Shown one piece after another: positions 34,376-45,713 of a stretch of DNA of 64,000 nucleotides. Both the position numbers and the translations under genes were made by a program. Origin of the DNA: Sorghum bicolor (Eukaryota; Streptophyta; Magnoliopsida; Poales; Poaceae); NCBI RefSeq assembly GCF_000003195.3, contig NC_012870.2, positions 37,726,377-37,790,376 of the forward strand, in the 5' to 3' direction. Numbering within the stretch: the first letter of the stretch is position 1; every line of letters begins with the position of its first letter. A model generated the notes under the pieces. That model was not told the origin of the DNA, ran no database searches, and saw nothing but the letters and a program-made list of their open reading frames with translations.

Positions 34376-35082
34376 GTGCTTAGATGTTATTTATCTGCAA
34401 ATGTATCCTATTGGCCGGGTCGTGTGGTAGTTCGCGATAGTGACAGCTTCGTTGATTCTTATATAGTCCACCCTCCGTTGATAGGACAGGCAGAACCGGT
34501 ATTGTGGAGTAAGTCATGCGTTGTTTTGATTTACTTTATCAATGTTCCTTATACATGAATGAAGAGTCTTTTATGCTATATATGATCTTGTAGATAACTA
34601 GAGTAGATTATGACTTAGTAGTTAGTAGATAACTTAGAATCCACTCTCTAGCTAATCCGACATCACCTACATATATGAGGAGTAGTCTATTTTCTAATCG
34701 CTGTGCTATCTACCCATGAACTTATAATTCATTATCATTATCTTTATGGTTTACCCCCTGCTAAAGTATGTGACTGTGTGACGAGTTTCTCATTAGTAAT
34801 CATGTTCTTGCAAGTTTATCTCTAGTCTATGCCTTGATAGATTTTGCCCCTTGATTTAATTTCATCTTCTTGACATCCCTTGAGCAAAAATTATAAATAA
34901 CGATACCTGGAATACTTATCCTGGTGAAATGCTACAATGAGGTGTTTTATCTGTGCGCTTGCAGATAGAATAGATTATTTTCTAGAGAGCCTTTACATTT
35001 ATAAATACCTTTGTACACTTTGGCGCCATGCTAGGGATGACAACCTAGTATCTAAGTGGTGTTAGCTAGTGTCAACAGACTA

Positions 35083-35762
35083 TAGGTGGCTATTTAAGTA
35101 CTGACTTGGGGGGTTTTATTTATGCATCTCCGGCAGTACTCAGGTATGGATGTGTGATGACCGCACTATGCTACCCTGTGGTCTAATGGTGGAGGTAGCC
35201 TTCATACGTGAATTAGCCACATATGTCGCTAGATTTAAATTATGCAACGTCGCACCTACGCCCTGGTAAGTGTGAGCTGTGAGAGCATGATCATCCAAAT
35301 GGCGGTCTAGGAGAGTGTTAGCGGTGGTTTTCTAGAGTGGTTATATGTCAAAACCATGGAACCACGAAAGAAACTTAATTGGAGAGCATTTAATTTCTCG
35401 GGTAGCTGTGGTGTCATTGTTTGTGCATGATGGGCATGTCCAAGCAATGTGCACTTAGTTTACTGCTTTGTTGGGTGATATATTGGGAACTGTTGGGCTG
35501 GAATGAATTTTTCTGCAGGTACTCTAACAGCGCACGTGTAAATCGATAGTTATCGTATCGAGAGACGAATGTATGCCACCGTATATCCGTTAGAATGTTA
35601 ATTTTCTAAGTTTGTGAGGACGTACGGTTCGTGCATGCATCATGTCGCATTCATACATACATTCTGTCTACTCCTTCCCTTACAATGTCATCCCTTTTAA
35701 TTAAATAAATGTTGCTTAAACTAATCCTCTTTTACCCATGGTATTCCTATTCCTTTCCACAG
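35083..35762 (+). other. Tekay-1 leader, continuation after Ath-NA1
   Basis: Noncoding; joins to 24380-24516 before the insertion. It ends in CCTTTCCACAG, a good splice-acceptor sequence placed directly against ATG 35763. Confidence 0.75.
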
Positions 35763-36675
35763 ATGGACGCACCCGCTTCACCCCGTCCCAGTGACACTTT
35801 CTTGCGCGAGTTTGGCACTCCTACCCTGCTCTGGAGAGTGTTGTAGACTGTTGGGTATGCTGAGCCACCTCAGTATTCTTGGTGGGAGTTGGAGAGCTCA
35901 GGAGGGATACAGTGGTTTGCTGTGCAGGGAGTTGTCCCTCTACATGGGGACAAGCCTGCATGGACAGACTGGACTTGTAACTCAGATGGGCAGACTCCTT
36001 GGGAGGCAGCTCAGGTTGCAGCCCAGACTATCCTGCTCGATATCTGTCAGAGGTGTGGTGATGAGCTGACGGGAGGACCAGCGGCCTCCATTCCCCGTGC
36101 TGACCCAGCAGCAGTGGAGTGGAAACAGGCTGATGGTTGTGCTTTGGTTCGAGGCAGGGGAGAGAGAGCTGAGAGTTCTAGTCCTGCTATGAGTGCTATG
36201 ATGGCTGTGCTCAAGCTGTTCAGTCAGCGAGAGAACACCTATGCATAGGTGATGGTGGCTGTTCGTCGAGCTCAGGAGATGCAACAGAAGGCTGAAAAGC
36301 GTGCTCGCAAGTTTCGCAAGCAAGCTAGACTCCTGGAGCAAGCTTAGAAGGACGGCAATGACTGGGAAGACATTGCGGAGTACCGTAGGCAGCAGTGGGT
36401 GAAGGCCATTAGTGAGAGAGATCATAAGCAGGATCAGATGAGTCAGTTAGCTAGAGAGAAGGAGACAGTGCAGGAGCGCTTGCCCTATACCCGTGTATCC
36501 GGAGGTGGGACCTCAGGTGATTGTGGCCGATGATGATGGTATTGAGGTCGATGGACCAGCAGCGGCTGCACCACCCCTGCACGAGGACGTGGAGGACGAG
36601 GAGCTTGAGCCGGTTAGCGATGAGGATGGAGAGGCGATCTTCAACGCTGACTTGGACGACGAGCCTGGAGTGTAG
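35763..36675 (+). pseudogene. Tekay-1 extra ORF upstream of gag
   Basis: Starts MDAPASPRPSDTFLREFG. The frame is kept through TAG 35844-35846, TAG 36246-36248 and TAG 36345-36347; a frameshift near 36480-36493 leads to an acidic tail (DEDGEAIFNADLDDEPGV) that ends at TAG 36673-36675. It would be about 304 codons. The middle is Trp/Gln-rich (YSWWELESSGGIQWFAVQG); the next part is strongly basic and helical (MQQKAEKRARKFRKQARLL). All three TAGs would be Gln if they were CAG. No recognised domain. Placement between leader and gag and the acceptor-like sequence before the ATG suggest expression from a spliced RNA. Function unknown. Confidence 0.6.
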
Positions 36676-37036
36676 GGAGTAGTGGGTAGTGTTATGTGAG
36701 AATCTTTTGTAGTATGCCAGTCAGCCGTGGTGCTTTTGTAACCATGTTGTAATCTGGAACTTTGACCTTGACACATGGCATGTACTGTAATGGTGTGATA
36801 ACTTTGTGGCCCCAATGTGTAATCTTGACACGTTCGTTATGTTGTGACGATGTTTTCCGTTGTGGTGCATATTGCGGATGTCTCTGTCATGTGTTGGATT
36901 GGTGATGTTGTTTTGTTGAATTGAATTATTGTGCCTTTTCTGTAAAGCTATTCCCTCGAATACTTTCAGGCATAAATATAAGTTCTTCTGCGGCAAAATT
37001 TGTCATCATCAATACGCACTGACTTTGTCTTTACAG
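36676..37036 (+). other. Noncoding spacer between the upstream ORF and gag
   Basis: No ORF. It ends GTCTTTACAG directly before the gag ATG, a second acceptor-like site. Confidence 0.6.
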
Positions 37037-38083
37037 ATGTCTCGTGGCACCCGAGGTGCGGAACAGCGTGCAAAGATGAATCCACCCCCTCCTCCTCCAC
37101 CACCAAATCCGGCTGAATTAATGCAAATGATGGTGGATAATCAGAGGATGCTCACTGAGACCATCAATCGGATGGCAAATCAGGGTGGTCGTAATGTGCA
37201 AGTCGGGCCAGCACCTAACCAGTATAGCAGCTTCAAGGATTTTCTGGATACTAAGCCCCCACCTTTCAGAGAGGAGAAAGAACCTCTTCAGGCTGAGGAA
37301 TGGCTGAACACCGTGGAACAAAAGTTCCGCTTGCTTCGGCTAACCGAAGGACTGAAGGCGGAGTACGCAGCCCATCAACTGCAAGGCCCAGTAGGCATCT
37401 GGTGGAATCAGTATCGTGAAGCTCTTCCTGCTGACACGGTGCTTGATTGGAATCTTTTCCGTGATGCTTTTAAAGGGCATTTCATTCCTCCTGGTATCAT
37501 GGAGATGAAGCATATCAAGTTTATGCAGTTGACTCAAGGCAACAAAACTATGAAGGAGTATTTGCATGCTTTCAATCATTTGTCTAGATATGCTCCTGAG
37601 TTTGTGAATACTGAGGCGAAGAAGATTGCTAGTTTCAAGCGGGGTTTGGGCCCCAAATTGCTGAAGACTATGGGCCGCACTAAGTGTGCAACTTTCAATG
37701 AGTTTGTCAGTGATGCTCTCACTCAAGAGAACTATAACACTGTGTACACTGCGACCAAGACTCGTAAGAGGGCTTTTGAGGCCGGGGCAGGGTCATCTCA
37801 GTCCAAGGCTCCAGTGGCAGTTAAGCCACCGTTCCGTGCTCCAACGCCTAACCAGCGGTACCGCCCTCCAGTGAAGAAGAACCAGGCGAAGACGGGTTTC
37901 CGCAAGGGGTACTCTATTGCTCTTCCTAGAGGCAACACAGGTCCCAACTATGCCAAGACTCCACCTACCAACCGTCCGTGCTGGAACTGCAATCAGACCG
38001 GGCATTGGTAGAGCAACTGTCCTTACCCACCAAAGAAGGGCAACCAGGGGAACGTCCGCCAGGGGTGTGTTCACTACACAACC
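37037..38083 (+). pseudogene. Tekay-1 gag
   Basis: Start at ATG 37037 (MSRGTRGAEQRAKMNPPP), preferred over the longer open frame from 36929 because homology begins here. A Pro run and a helix (AELMQMMVDNQRMLTETI) precede the gag domain (about residues 70-230: WLNTVEQKFRLLRLTEGL, VGIWWNQYREALP, FIPPGIMEMKHIKFMQLTQG). The zinc knuckle CWNCNQTGHW...C is cut by TAG 38009-38011 at a position that is normally a variable residue, so CAG is the likely original codon. The same frame continues into protease, so gag-pol was one ORF. Confidence 0.9.
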
Positions 38084-38520
38084 GTGGAGGCAATCCCTGC
38101 TGGTGAGGTAGTCACGGCAGGTAAGTTTCTAGTTAACCAACGAGATGCACTTGTGCTTTTTGATTTTGGAGCATCGCATTCTTTTTTGAGTTCTGAATTT
38201 GTGTCTAAGCATAATCTCAAGGCAATTACACTTGATAAGGGCAGTTATTGTATTAGTGCTGCGGGAAATGATATTTCCACCAATCAAGTGGTTTTGGGGG
38301 CAACTCTGGAAATAGGAGGCCGTCAGTTTCTTGCTGATTTGGTTGTTCTACCCGGTGTGGGCATAGATGTAATTTTGGGGATGAAGTGGATGAGTGGCAA
38401 TGGAGTTCTTATCGACACCACCACTCGTGTAGTGATGTTGAAAGACCCGAATACCAAGGAGGCATTTCTAGTGCAACTCACTCGTGATATTCAAATCGGT
38501 AACACTGTGAATGCAGTTAC
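38084..38520 (+). pseudogene. Tekay-1 protease with damaged catalytic motif
   Basis: Retropepsin domain in frame with gag. The catalytic motif reads [10 protein letters not shown] (Asp 38162-38164): the usual D-S-G is D-F-G, explained by one TCT-to-TTT change in a CTG context. The second conserved block [14 protein letters not shown] (here [10 protein letters not shown]) is intact. The enzyme is probably inactive. Confidence 0.85.
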
Positions 38521-39870
38521 ATCTAAGGCTATTCAGGACATTCCGGTGGTGTGTGAGTTTCCGGACGTGTTTCCTGATGATTTACCCGGGCTTCCTCCAG
38601 ATCGGGATGTGGAGTTCAAAATTGAATTGATTCCAGGTACCGCTCCTATCTCTAGAAGACCTTATAGAATGCCACCCAATGAACTAGCTGAACTTAAGAC
38701 CCAACTGAATGAGTTGTTGAAGAAGGGTCTTATCCGTCCTAGCTCTTCTCCTTGGGGTTGTCCAGCTATCTTTGTGAAGAAGAAGGATCAATCTTTGCGC
38801 ATGTGTGTGGACTATCGTCCCTTAAATGCGGTAACCATCAAGAACAAATACCCTCTTCCTCGCATTGATATCTTGTTTGATCAGTTGTCTAAAGCTAAGG
38901 TATTCTCCAAGATCGATTTGCGATCTGGGTACCATCAGATCAAGATCCGTCCTGAAGATGTGTCTAAGACAGCTTTCTCGACGAGGTATGGGTTGTATGA
39001 GTATCTCATCATGTCCTTCGGTCTTACAAATGCACCTGCTCACTTCATGTATCTCATGAATTCAGTTTTCATGCCCGAGTTGGACAAGTTTGTGGTGGTC
39101 TTCATTGATGATATCTTGGTATATTCCTGCAATGAAGAGGAGCATGCAGAGCATCTGCGTATAGTGTTATCGCGTTTGCGCGAACATCAGCTTTATGCCA
39201 AGTTTAGCAAATGCGAGTTTTGGCTGAAGAAAGTACCTTTCTTGGGCCATGTCTTATCTGAAGAAGGCATATCGGTGGACCCAGCCAAGGTGCAAGAAGT
39301 GCTGGATTGGAAAGTTCCAACTTCGGTGCACGAGGTTCGGGGTTTTCTTGGTCTGGCTGGATATTATCGTCGATTCATTCCCGAATTCTCAAAAATATCC
39401 AAGCCTATGACTCGGCTACTTTAGAAAGATGAGAAGTTTGTGTGGACGCCTGAGTGCGAAGAGGCATTCCATAAGTTGAGGACGTTGCTGACATCAGCTC
39501 CTGTCCTAGCTCAACCTGATATCGAGAAGCCCTTCGATGTCTTTTGTGATGCGTCAGGTATCGGTCTAGGCTGCGTGTTCATGTAGAAAGGTCGCGTTAT
39601 CGCGTATGCCTCGCGCCAACTTCGAAAGCATGAGGTCAATTACCCTACTCATGACTTAGAATTGGCAGCTGTCGTCCATGCTTTGAAGATCTGGAGGCAT
39701 TATTTGCTGGGTAATCTGTGTAATATCTACACCGATCATAAGAGCCTCAAGTATATCTTCACTCAACCTGAACTGAACATGCGACAGCGAAGGTGGCTTG
39801 AGTTGATTAAAGATTATAATCTACAAGTGCACTACCATCCGGGCAAGGCAAACGTGGTGGCGGATGCCTA
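38521..39870 (+). pseudogene. Tekay-1 reverse transcriptase and RNase H
   Basis: RT begins after the linker [20 protein letters not shown] and shows [60 protein letters not shown] and the active site FIDD (39101-39112). TAG 39422-39424 falls in LLQKDEKF and TAG 39584-39586 in the block before [11 protein letters not shown]; both positions are normally Gln. RNase H shows [31 protein letters not shown] and [12 protein letters not shown] frameshift at about 39868 follows ADA. Confidence 0.92.
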
Positions 39871-41403
39871 AGAGTCAGAAAGCGCACTGTCACTCAATCC
39901 AAGTGGAAGATCCGTTGTTGTCACATCTTATGCATCCACTTGTGCTCAACCAGATTTCTCTGGAGAGTACCATTCGCAATCGAGTCATCAAATTGCAGCA
40001 GACAGATGTAGGCATCCACCATATAAAGAGGAAAATGAAAGAAGAAGAAACCAAGCATTTCCGAGTCGATGAGAGCGGAATTCTTTGGTTCAAGGATCGA
40101 CTAGTGGTCCCAAAAGACCGTGAGCTGCGAAATCAGATTTTGTCTGAAGCTCATTCATCCAAATTGTCTATCCATCCTGGTAGTAGCAAGATGTATCAGG
40201 ACCTGAAACCTTTGTTTTGGTGGACAAAGATGAAAAAGGAGATTGCTGCTTTTGTCACTCGTTGTGACAATTGTTGTCGTGTGAAGGCCATTCACATGAA
40301 AGCTGGTTTGCTTCAACCCTTGTCAATTCCTGGTTGGAAATGGGAAGAAGTCAGCATGGATTTCATCAGTGGACTCCCAACTTCTGTTAAGGGTTACGAC
40401 TCCATCTGGGTGATTGTAGATCGTTTGACCAAGGTTGCTCGATTTATTCCAGTTCGAACTGACTACCGTCCACATCAATAGGGCAGAGTCATACTTCGAG
40501 CACATTGTTCGTCAGTATGGTGTGCCTCGAACTATTGTATCAGATCGTGGACCATAGTTCACTGCTCGTTTTTGGAAATGTCTGCATGAGCAGATCGGTA
40601 CTCATTTAGTTCGTAGCTCTGCTTATCATCCCCAAACAGCAGGTCAAACTGAATGTGTTAACCAAATCCTAGAAGATATGTTGAGAGCATGTGCTCTCTC
40701 TTCAAAAGGTTCTTGGGTTAAGTGGTTGCCATTAGCTGAGTTCTCCTACAACAATAGTTATCAGGAGAGTATCAAGATGGCTCCATTTGAAGCCCTGTAC
40801 GGTCGGAAGTGTCGAACCCCATTGAATTGGGTAGAAGCCGGAGAGCGAAGGTATTATGGCATCGATTTCGTGAACGAAGCAGAGCAGAAAGTCCGTACCA
40901 TCCAGCAACATCTAGAAGCTGCTCAACCTTGTCAGAAAAGTTATGCCGACAAAAGAAGGAAACCGATTGAGTTTTCAGTTGGTGACCATGTGTATATCAA
41001 GGTGTCTCCGATGAAGGGTGTACAAAGGTTCGGAGTCAAGCGAAAGCTTGCACCTCGTTATGTGGGACCTTATCGGATTCTCGAAAAGAAAGGGAATGTG
41101 GCATACAAAGTTCAACTCCCAGTTGCGCTTCGAGCTATTTTCCCTGTCTTCCATGTATCACAATTAAAGAAGTGCCTTCATGTACCAGAGGAACGATTGG
41201 AAGTTCGAGATATCAAGTTGAAGTCAGACTTGGTGTATGAAGAAAAACGCATAGTGATTCTTGATCGCAAGGAACGGGAGACTCGTAATCGTGTGGTTAA
41301 GCTCTACAAGGTGTTGTGGAGTAACCACGGGGAAGAAGATGCCACTTGGGAGAGGGAGGATTATTTAAAAGAAGTTTACAAAACCTTCTTCGAAAATCAG
41401 TAA
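39864..41403 (+). pseudogene. Tekay-1 integrase with C-terminal chromodomain
   Basis: Inserts element DNA into chromatin. The His/Cys finger (HSSKLSIHPGSS...CDNC) and first core Asp (SMDFISGLP) are in one frame to 40481; a shift there moves to a second frame from 40483 (second Asp in VSDRG, Glu in TECVNQ). TAG 40555-40557 sits in RGPQFTARFW at the Gln codon. From 40558 the frame is open to 41403. The C-terminus has the GPY/F module (APRYVGPYRI) and a chromodomain-like end (NRVVKLYKVLWSNHGEEDAT, then WEREDYL), which in chromoviruses directs insertion to marked chromatin. Confidence 0.9.
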
Positions 41404-41430
41404 GCTTTCAAATCTCGGGATGAGATTTTT

Positions 41431-41444
41431 GTAAGGGGGAGGGC
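41431..41444 (+). other. Tekay-1 polypurine tract
   Basis: GTAAGGGGGAGGGC directly before the 3' LTR. Confidence 0.85.
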
Positions 41445-44343
41445 TGTAACACCCCAGTGTTATGGTTGCATTGATCATGTGCATAGCATAAGCATCATCA
41501 TCTACTCAAAGCATATCATGATCATCATCTATCTTGAGCCATGTCATTCTTTGCAAAAATGTGTATTAAATTGCTTAATTAGGCTTCCTATGCTTATGTT
41601 GGAGTGAACCATGTTTGTGTTTGTGCTCTATGCCTTGGTAATTAGTTTATCCATGCTTAACTTAACCTTGGGAACAATGTTCATGTTGATCATTTCTCCA
41701 AAATAGTTACTTAAGTCATACTTACACAAATAGGCCCTAGAAACCTATTTTGCTCAAGCTTTTAAAAAGTGTTTCATAAAATGTTTGCATGTCAAAACTG
41801 TCTACAGCAAAGTTGTAGCAAATTTTATAAGGAACAAAAGTTGTATAATGGATATCTTATGAAAATGATCACAAATAGCTCAAAAGGGACCCACAAGGCA
41901 GATTTGGGGCTGTTTCCAACACTTAGAAAATTTTCTAAGTCCTGGAACGAAACCAGTTTGCTTGATCGATTTTGAAAACTCTATATCTCTCAATCCCGGC
42001 CGATCTGGCTTTTGCTCTTGTTGACAAAGTTGTAGAACTCGTTTGGAACTCCAACTTTGTCAACTGCATCATCCTCTAACTCGGGCTGTTTTGGGAGTTA
42101 TTTGTTGCTGAAGTCGCTCTGCAGTCGGTCGTCGTGTTTTCTGAATCGGAGCCGAGCTCGCCGTCGTGGATGGCCAGAGCGCCACCTGTCTGCCAGATGT
42201 CGTCTGTACACCGGCGATGGCCCCGCTCGTCAGCCCCCAGCGCACGCATGATCTCCACGGCGTCGCCCCGAGCAGAGTGGACGCGTCCACTTCCGCTCTG
42301 CCTCGCCTCTCTCGCCAGAAACGCGGCCGCCTTGAGCTCCCGTCGCGAGCTTAGTCCAGCGAGCTCGCGCGCGTTCCTTGCTGCGCCATTGCTCACCAAA
42401 CTTCACCCAAAGCTTCGCCGTGAACCGCTCTCCATTCTCCACCCATTATCTCACCGAGAAATCCACCGGTGAGCCGCCTTTTCATTCTTCCCCCAAATCG
42501 GGTCGCCGTGATCTTTTTCTCCGGCGAGCTCAATGCTGGGCTCCTCAGAGCCTCTTGTCTCCTCTGGTCAGGTCGTAGAGGTAGAGTAGGTCCTCAGCGA
42601 GCGTTTGCGCCACTTGGTAGACGCTCTACCGAACTCTCCGTCGCCGGACACGATGCGCAGCGCCGCCGTGTTTCCGCCGGAGATGGGTGCTCTCGTGGCC
42701 AGCGTGTTCCACGAGGTTTCAAGCCAAGCCGCGTACCTAGGAAGCTCCGCCGTAGTCCCCTGGTGCTGTAGGAAACCCTAGGTCACGCTCTACCGGCCTG
42801 AGGGCTCCGGCGTAACGCCGAGCACCTCCGCCGAGCCGCCATCATCGACGGTGAGCCCCTTCCGGTGGCTCCGCCGTGGGGAAAAGGGGGTCAATCGAGT
42901 CGATAGAGTCTGGGGATCACGCTGATGCCCTTGGTTTGGCCGGAGACCTCGCCGTCGCGAAGAAATCGCCGGCGAGAGTCGCCTCGGCCGTGAGGGAGAA
43001 GAACCTGACAGTCGGGGTCCACTGTCAGTGTCACCTCCTTCCCTCCTTTCCTTTTATTCAAAATCTGGATTTTTGGCTTTCTTGCAAAAATCATATCTCC
43101 TGTTTCTGAGATCCAAAAATTGTGAAACCAATTTTGTGGTATTCCTTGAGATGGCTAGTTTTTAATAAAAATATAAAATGAACCATGTTTCTGGGAAAAT
43201 AATTATTAAGGATTTAATCTTGTTATTCTTGGATAAATTCATATCTCTTGTTATACTGCTTAGTTTGCTCTGAAAATTTTATGGTAGTCTGTGTGTGATA
43301 CTAGAGTGCTTTGATAAATATTTCATGATTTTTGGAGTAATGCAGCTTTGTTATGTAATTTATGATTGCAATGTAGCTTGTTTCTTTAATTAAATCATAT
43401 AAAATAAATGGTGTTTATGCTGGTGCTCTATTTTGGTGGTAAACCTGTTCCTGGTATTCGTAATATGTAAATAATCTGAAATCTATTGTTTGACACTATA
43501 TAAGTCATGTTTCTGAATTTATGAAATGAACACCTTGGCACATGTTAAATGCATATCTTTAATTTGGTATGTGCAATTGCTCTGAAATTTTTATGGTGAT
43601 GCTTTGGTGCTATTCTTGTACTTCTGTAATTTTGTAGATTTTTCTGAGCACTTTGACTGGTATTTTGTAATTATGCCCTTTTCTAGAATTAATTAATAAA
43701 TGCCTTGTTAAGTAAATGTTTGAGGGTGGTCATCTGATGTTCTGGTAACCTTGTGATATGCTTGTGCTCATAAGCCATATGGTTGGCATGGTTTATGTTT
43801 TGGTTATGTCGTTAAATAATTAATTAAAGAGTTAAAAACTGTTTTGGACAGCAAGGAAGTAATTTAATTTTTGCTTGATGATAACTTTACTTCCTGGGAA
43901 ACTTGTCTAAACCAAAGTTGTTGTAAACTTATTGAACTAGCTGTGGTTTAAATTTGAGGTCGTTTGGCCTAGTAGTTTAGAAGTTATAGCTGTTCCAAGT
44001 TAGGTTCCAGGAAATGGGTACTCTCTGTTTTTCTGGGACAGAACCTGGAACTTTATTTAAATGACTGGTTTAATCTATGAATCTTGCTGTGATGTTTTAA
44101 GATAATTTGTAGACAATTTCCTAAGCTTTCCAGAATGTCTTCACTTATGTTTGTGGGATCTGCCTAGCATTAGTTATGATTTATTTACTGAGCTACTCCT
44201 GTTTTATATTGCTTGCTGTTTTAGTATCATGATAGGTTTTGGGCTAAGTTAACTTATTAACTTGTGTGAACTTGTTATAACTGTGTACTCCGTAAATGAG
44301 TGTCCAGTGAGTTACTTATGTTATCAAGCACTCATTATTTTGT

Positions 44344-44604
44344 ATGCACATCTTCTCATTCACCGAGCATGCAATAGGTGCATCGGACGTGGCAGCCTCC
44401 TTCGATCTTCAAGTGAATCCCGAAAGCCAGGAGGGCAGCCAGGAGGTGGAGGTCCAGCCAGTTGGACTCGAGGAGCCCGAAGAAGAGGTTGAGTGCCCAA
44501 GTCACGAGCCAGCTTCGTTCGTGAAAGGCAAGCCCCGGAGCATTCTAAGCCTCCCTTTAATTTTGGAAAGTTTACTTAATATGTTATATCTATTGATGCA
44601 TTAA
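44344..44604 (+). CDS. Conserved acidic open frame in the Tekay LTR (3' LTR copy)
   Basis: Same frame as 22696-22956, with nearly identical residues. Confidence 0.38.
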   Translation: MHIFSFTEHAIGASDVAASFDLQVNPESQEGSQEVEVQPVGLEEPEEEVECPSHEPASFVKGKPRSILSLPLILESLLNMLYLLMH

Positions 44605-45593
44605 GTATAGGAGTTGTGATGAAACCTTTACTGCATTTTACTCAATCCTTGTCCAGATATCTTACCACTACCTAGTTCTAGAGTTAGGATCGAGTAGCAG
44701 CTTAGCCATGCTTTAAACGGTAGAAGTCGGGTGATATCCTGTCACCTGCGCGAGATAGGGTTGTGTCGGATCACGATGGTCTATATGTGCTATCGTGGAT
44801 GGAACCTGATTAATTTGACTTAAGCCGGGCGGAGTTTTGCAAGGTTGTAGTAACTTTGTCTGTGGCAGCTAAGGACCGATCGTTGTACGTCCTCTTGTCA
44901 TGTTGAACGCATGCCTAACACTTAGTTGGCCGGATAACTCGTTTTGACCGCGAAGCCGAGTAGTATGACTCAGGCCGGAAGACCGGCAAGTATAAAGTGC
45001 ACACTACCGGAGGAAGTGCGGTGTGCGGGGGACCATTGGCGTAAGTCCAAAGGCAGGTGAGTTAAAATTCATGACCTCCCTGGCGGAGTGGTAGCCCTGG
45101 GAGTGCGGCGCTGATCGGAGCCGCGATTCCTGAGTCGTACCAAAGGTGACCCGTTGGCTCTCCGGCAAGGGATGCTTGGGTGAGTGCTAGGAATAACCCT
45201 CCAGCTGGATAGGAATTCGATTCGAATCGCCGTCTCTCCCGGTTAGTGAGAACTTGACAGAGCAGCGGCAAACGTAGCATTCACTAATGAACTTGGTTCA
45301 TGATAATGATGATAGCAAGATAAGCATATGATGAACTTGATATGGTTATTATTGCTTGTAATAATCCAGTGAAGTGCTTTAGTACAGGTGCTAATCTAGT
45401 GGTAGGCTGATGATGAATAATTATGATGCTCTCACAATAATTTAGTTATAATGTAAGCTTTTGGCAAATGTTGAGTCAACCAGCTCTACTTGGTATTAGC
45501 CTTGCATGATCCTTGGTGTCTTTTATGTTTTACTAGATGGGTAAGTCTAACTGAGTACATCCTCGTACTCAGGGTTTATTCCCACTGTTGCAG

Positions 45594-45713
45594 ATGACAT
45601 CTTTTATGACAGCTTCTGCAAGACCTGTCTCTATCCCGCTGGGGATGAGGACTAACCGTTGGGCACGGTTCTTTAACGACCTCGTATCTGATGCTTTTGA
45701 AAGGATGATGTAG
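45594..45713 (+). CDS. 39-codon small ORF in the Tekay LTR (3' LTR copy)
   Basis: Same length and stop as 23947-24066; differs from it by two residues (Ser for Phe and Phe for Ser). Confidence 0.4.
   Translation: MTSFMTASARPVSIPLGMRTNRWARFFNDLVSDAFERMM

Larger units (their letters stand above)
24517..35077 (+). mobile_element. Ath-NA1: non-autonomous Athila-like element (gag-protease plus second ORF, no polymerase)
   Basis: Inserted in the Tekay-1 leader, TSD GACTA (24512-24516 and 35078-35082). Both LTRs are 1,514 bp once the inserted solo LTR (33097-34375 plus one GTGCT) is removed from the 3' copy. The internal 6.2 kb carries a tRNA-Asp-like primer site, gag-protease, a promoter-like block, a second ORF with a plant transposon-type domain, a noncoding block shared with Ath-1, and a polypurine tract. 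No RT, RNase H or integrase is present, so movement needed enzymes from another element. Confidence 0.93.
32280..35077 (+). repeat. Ath-NA1 3' LTR, interrupted by a solo LTR
   Basis: LTR sequence at 32280-33096 and 34381-35077 (817 + 697 = 1,514 bp, equal to the 5' LTR). TATA box CTATAAAACC at 32701-32710; hairpin at 34949-34966 in the ATCTG/CAGAT form. Confidence 0.95.
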
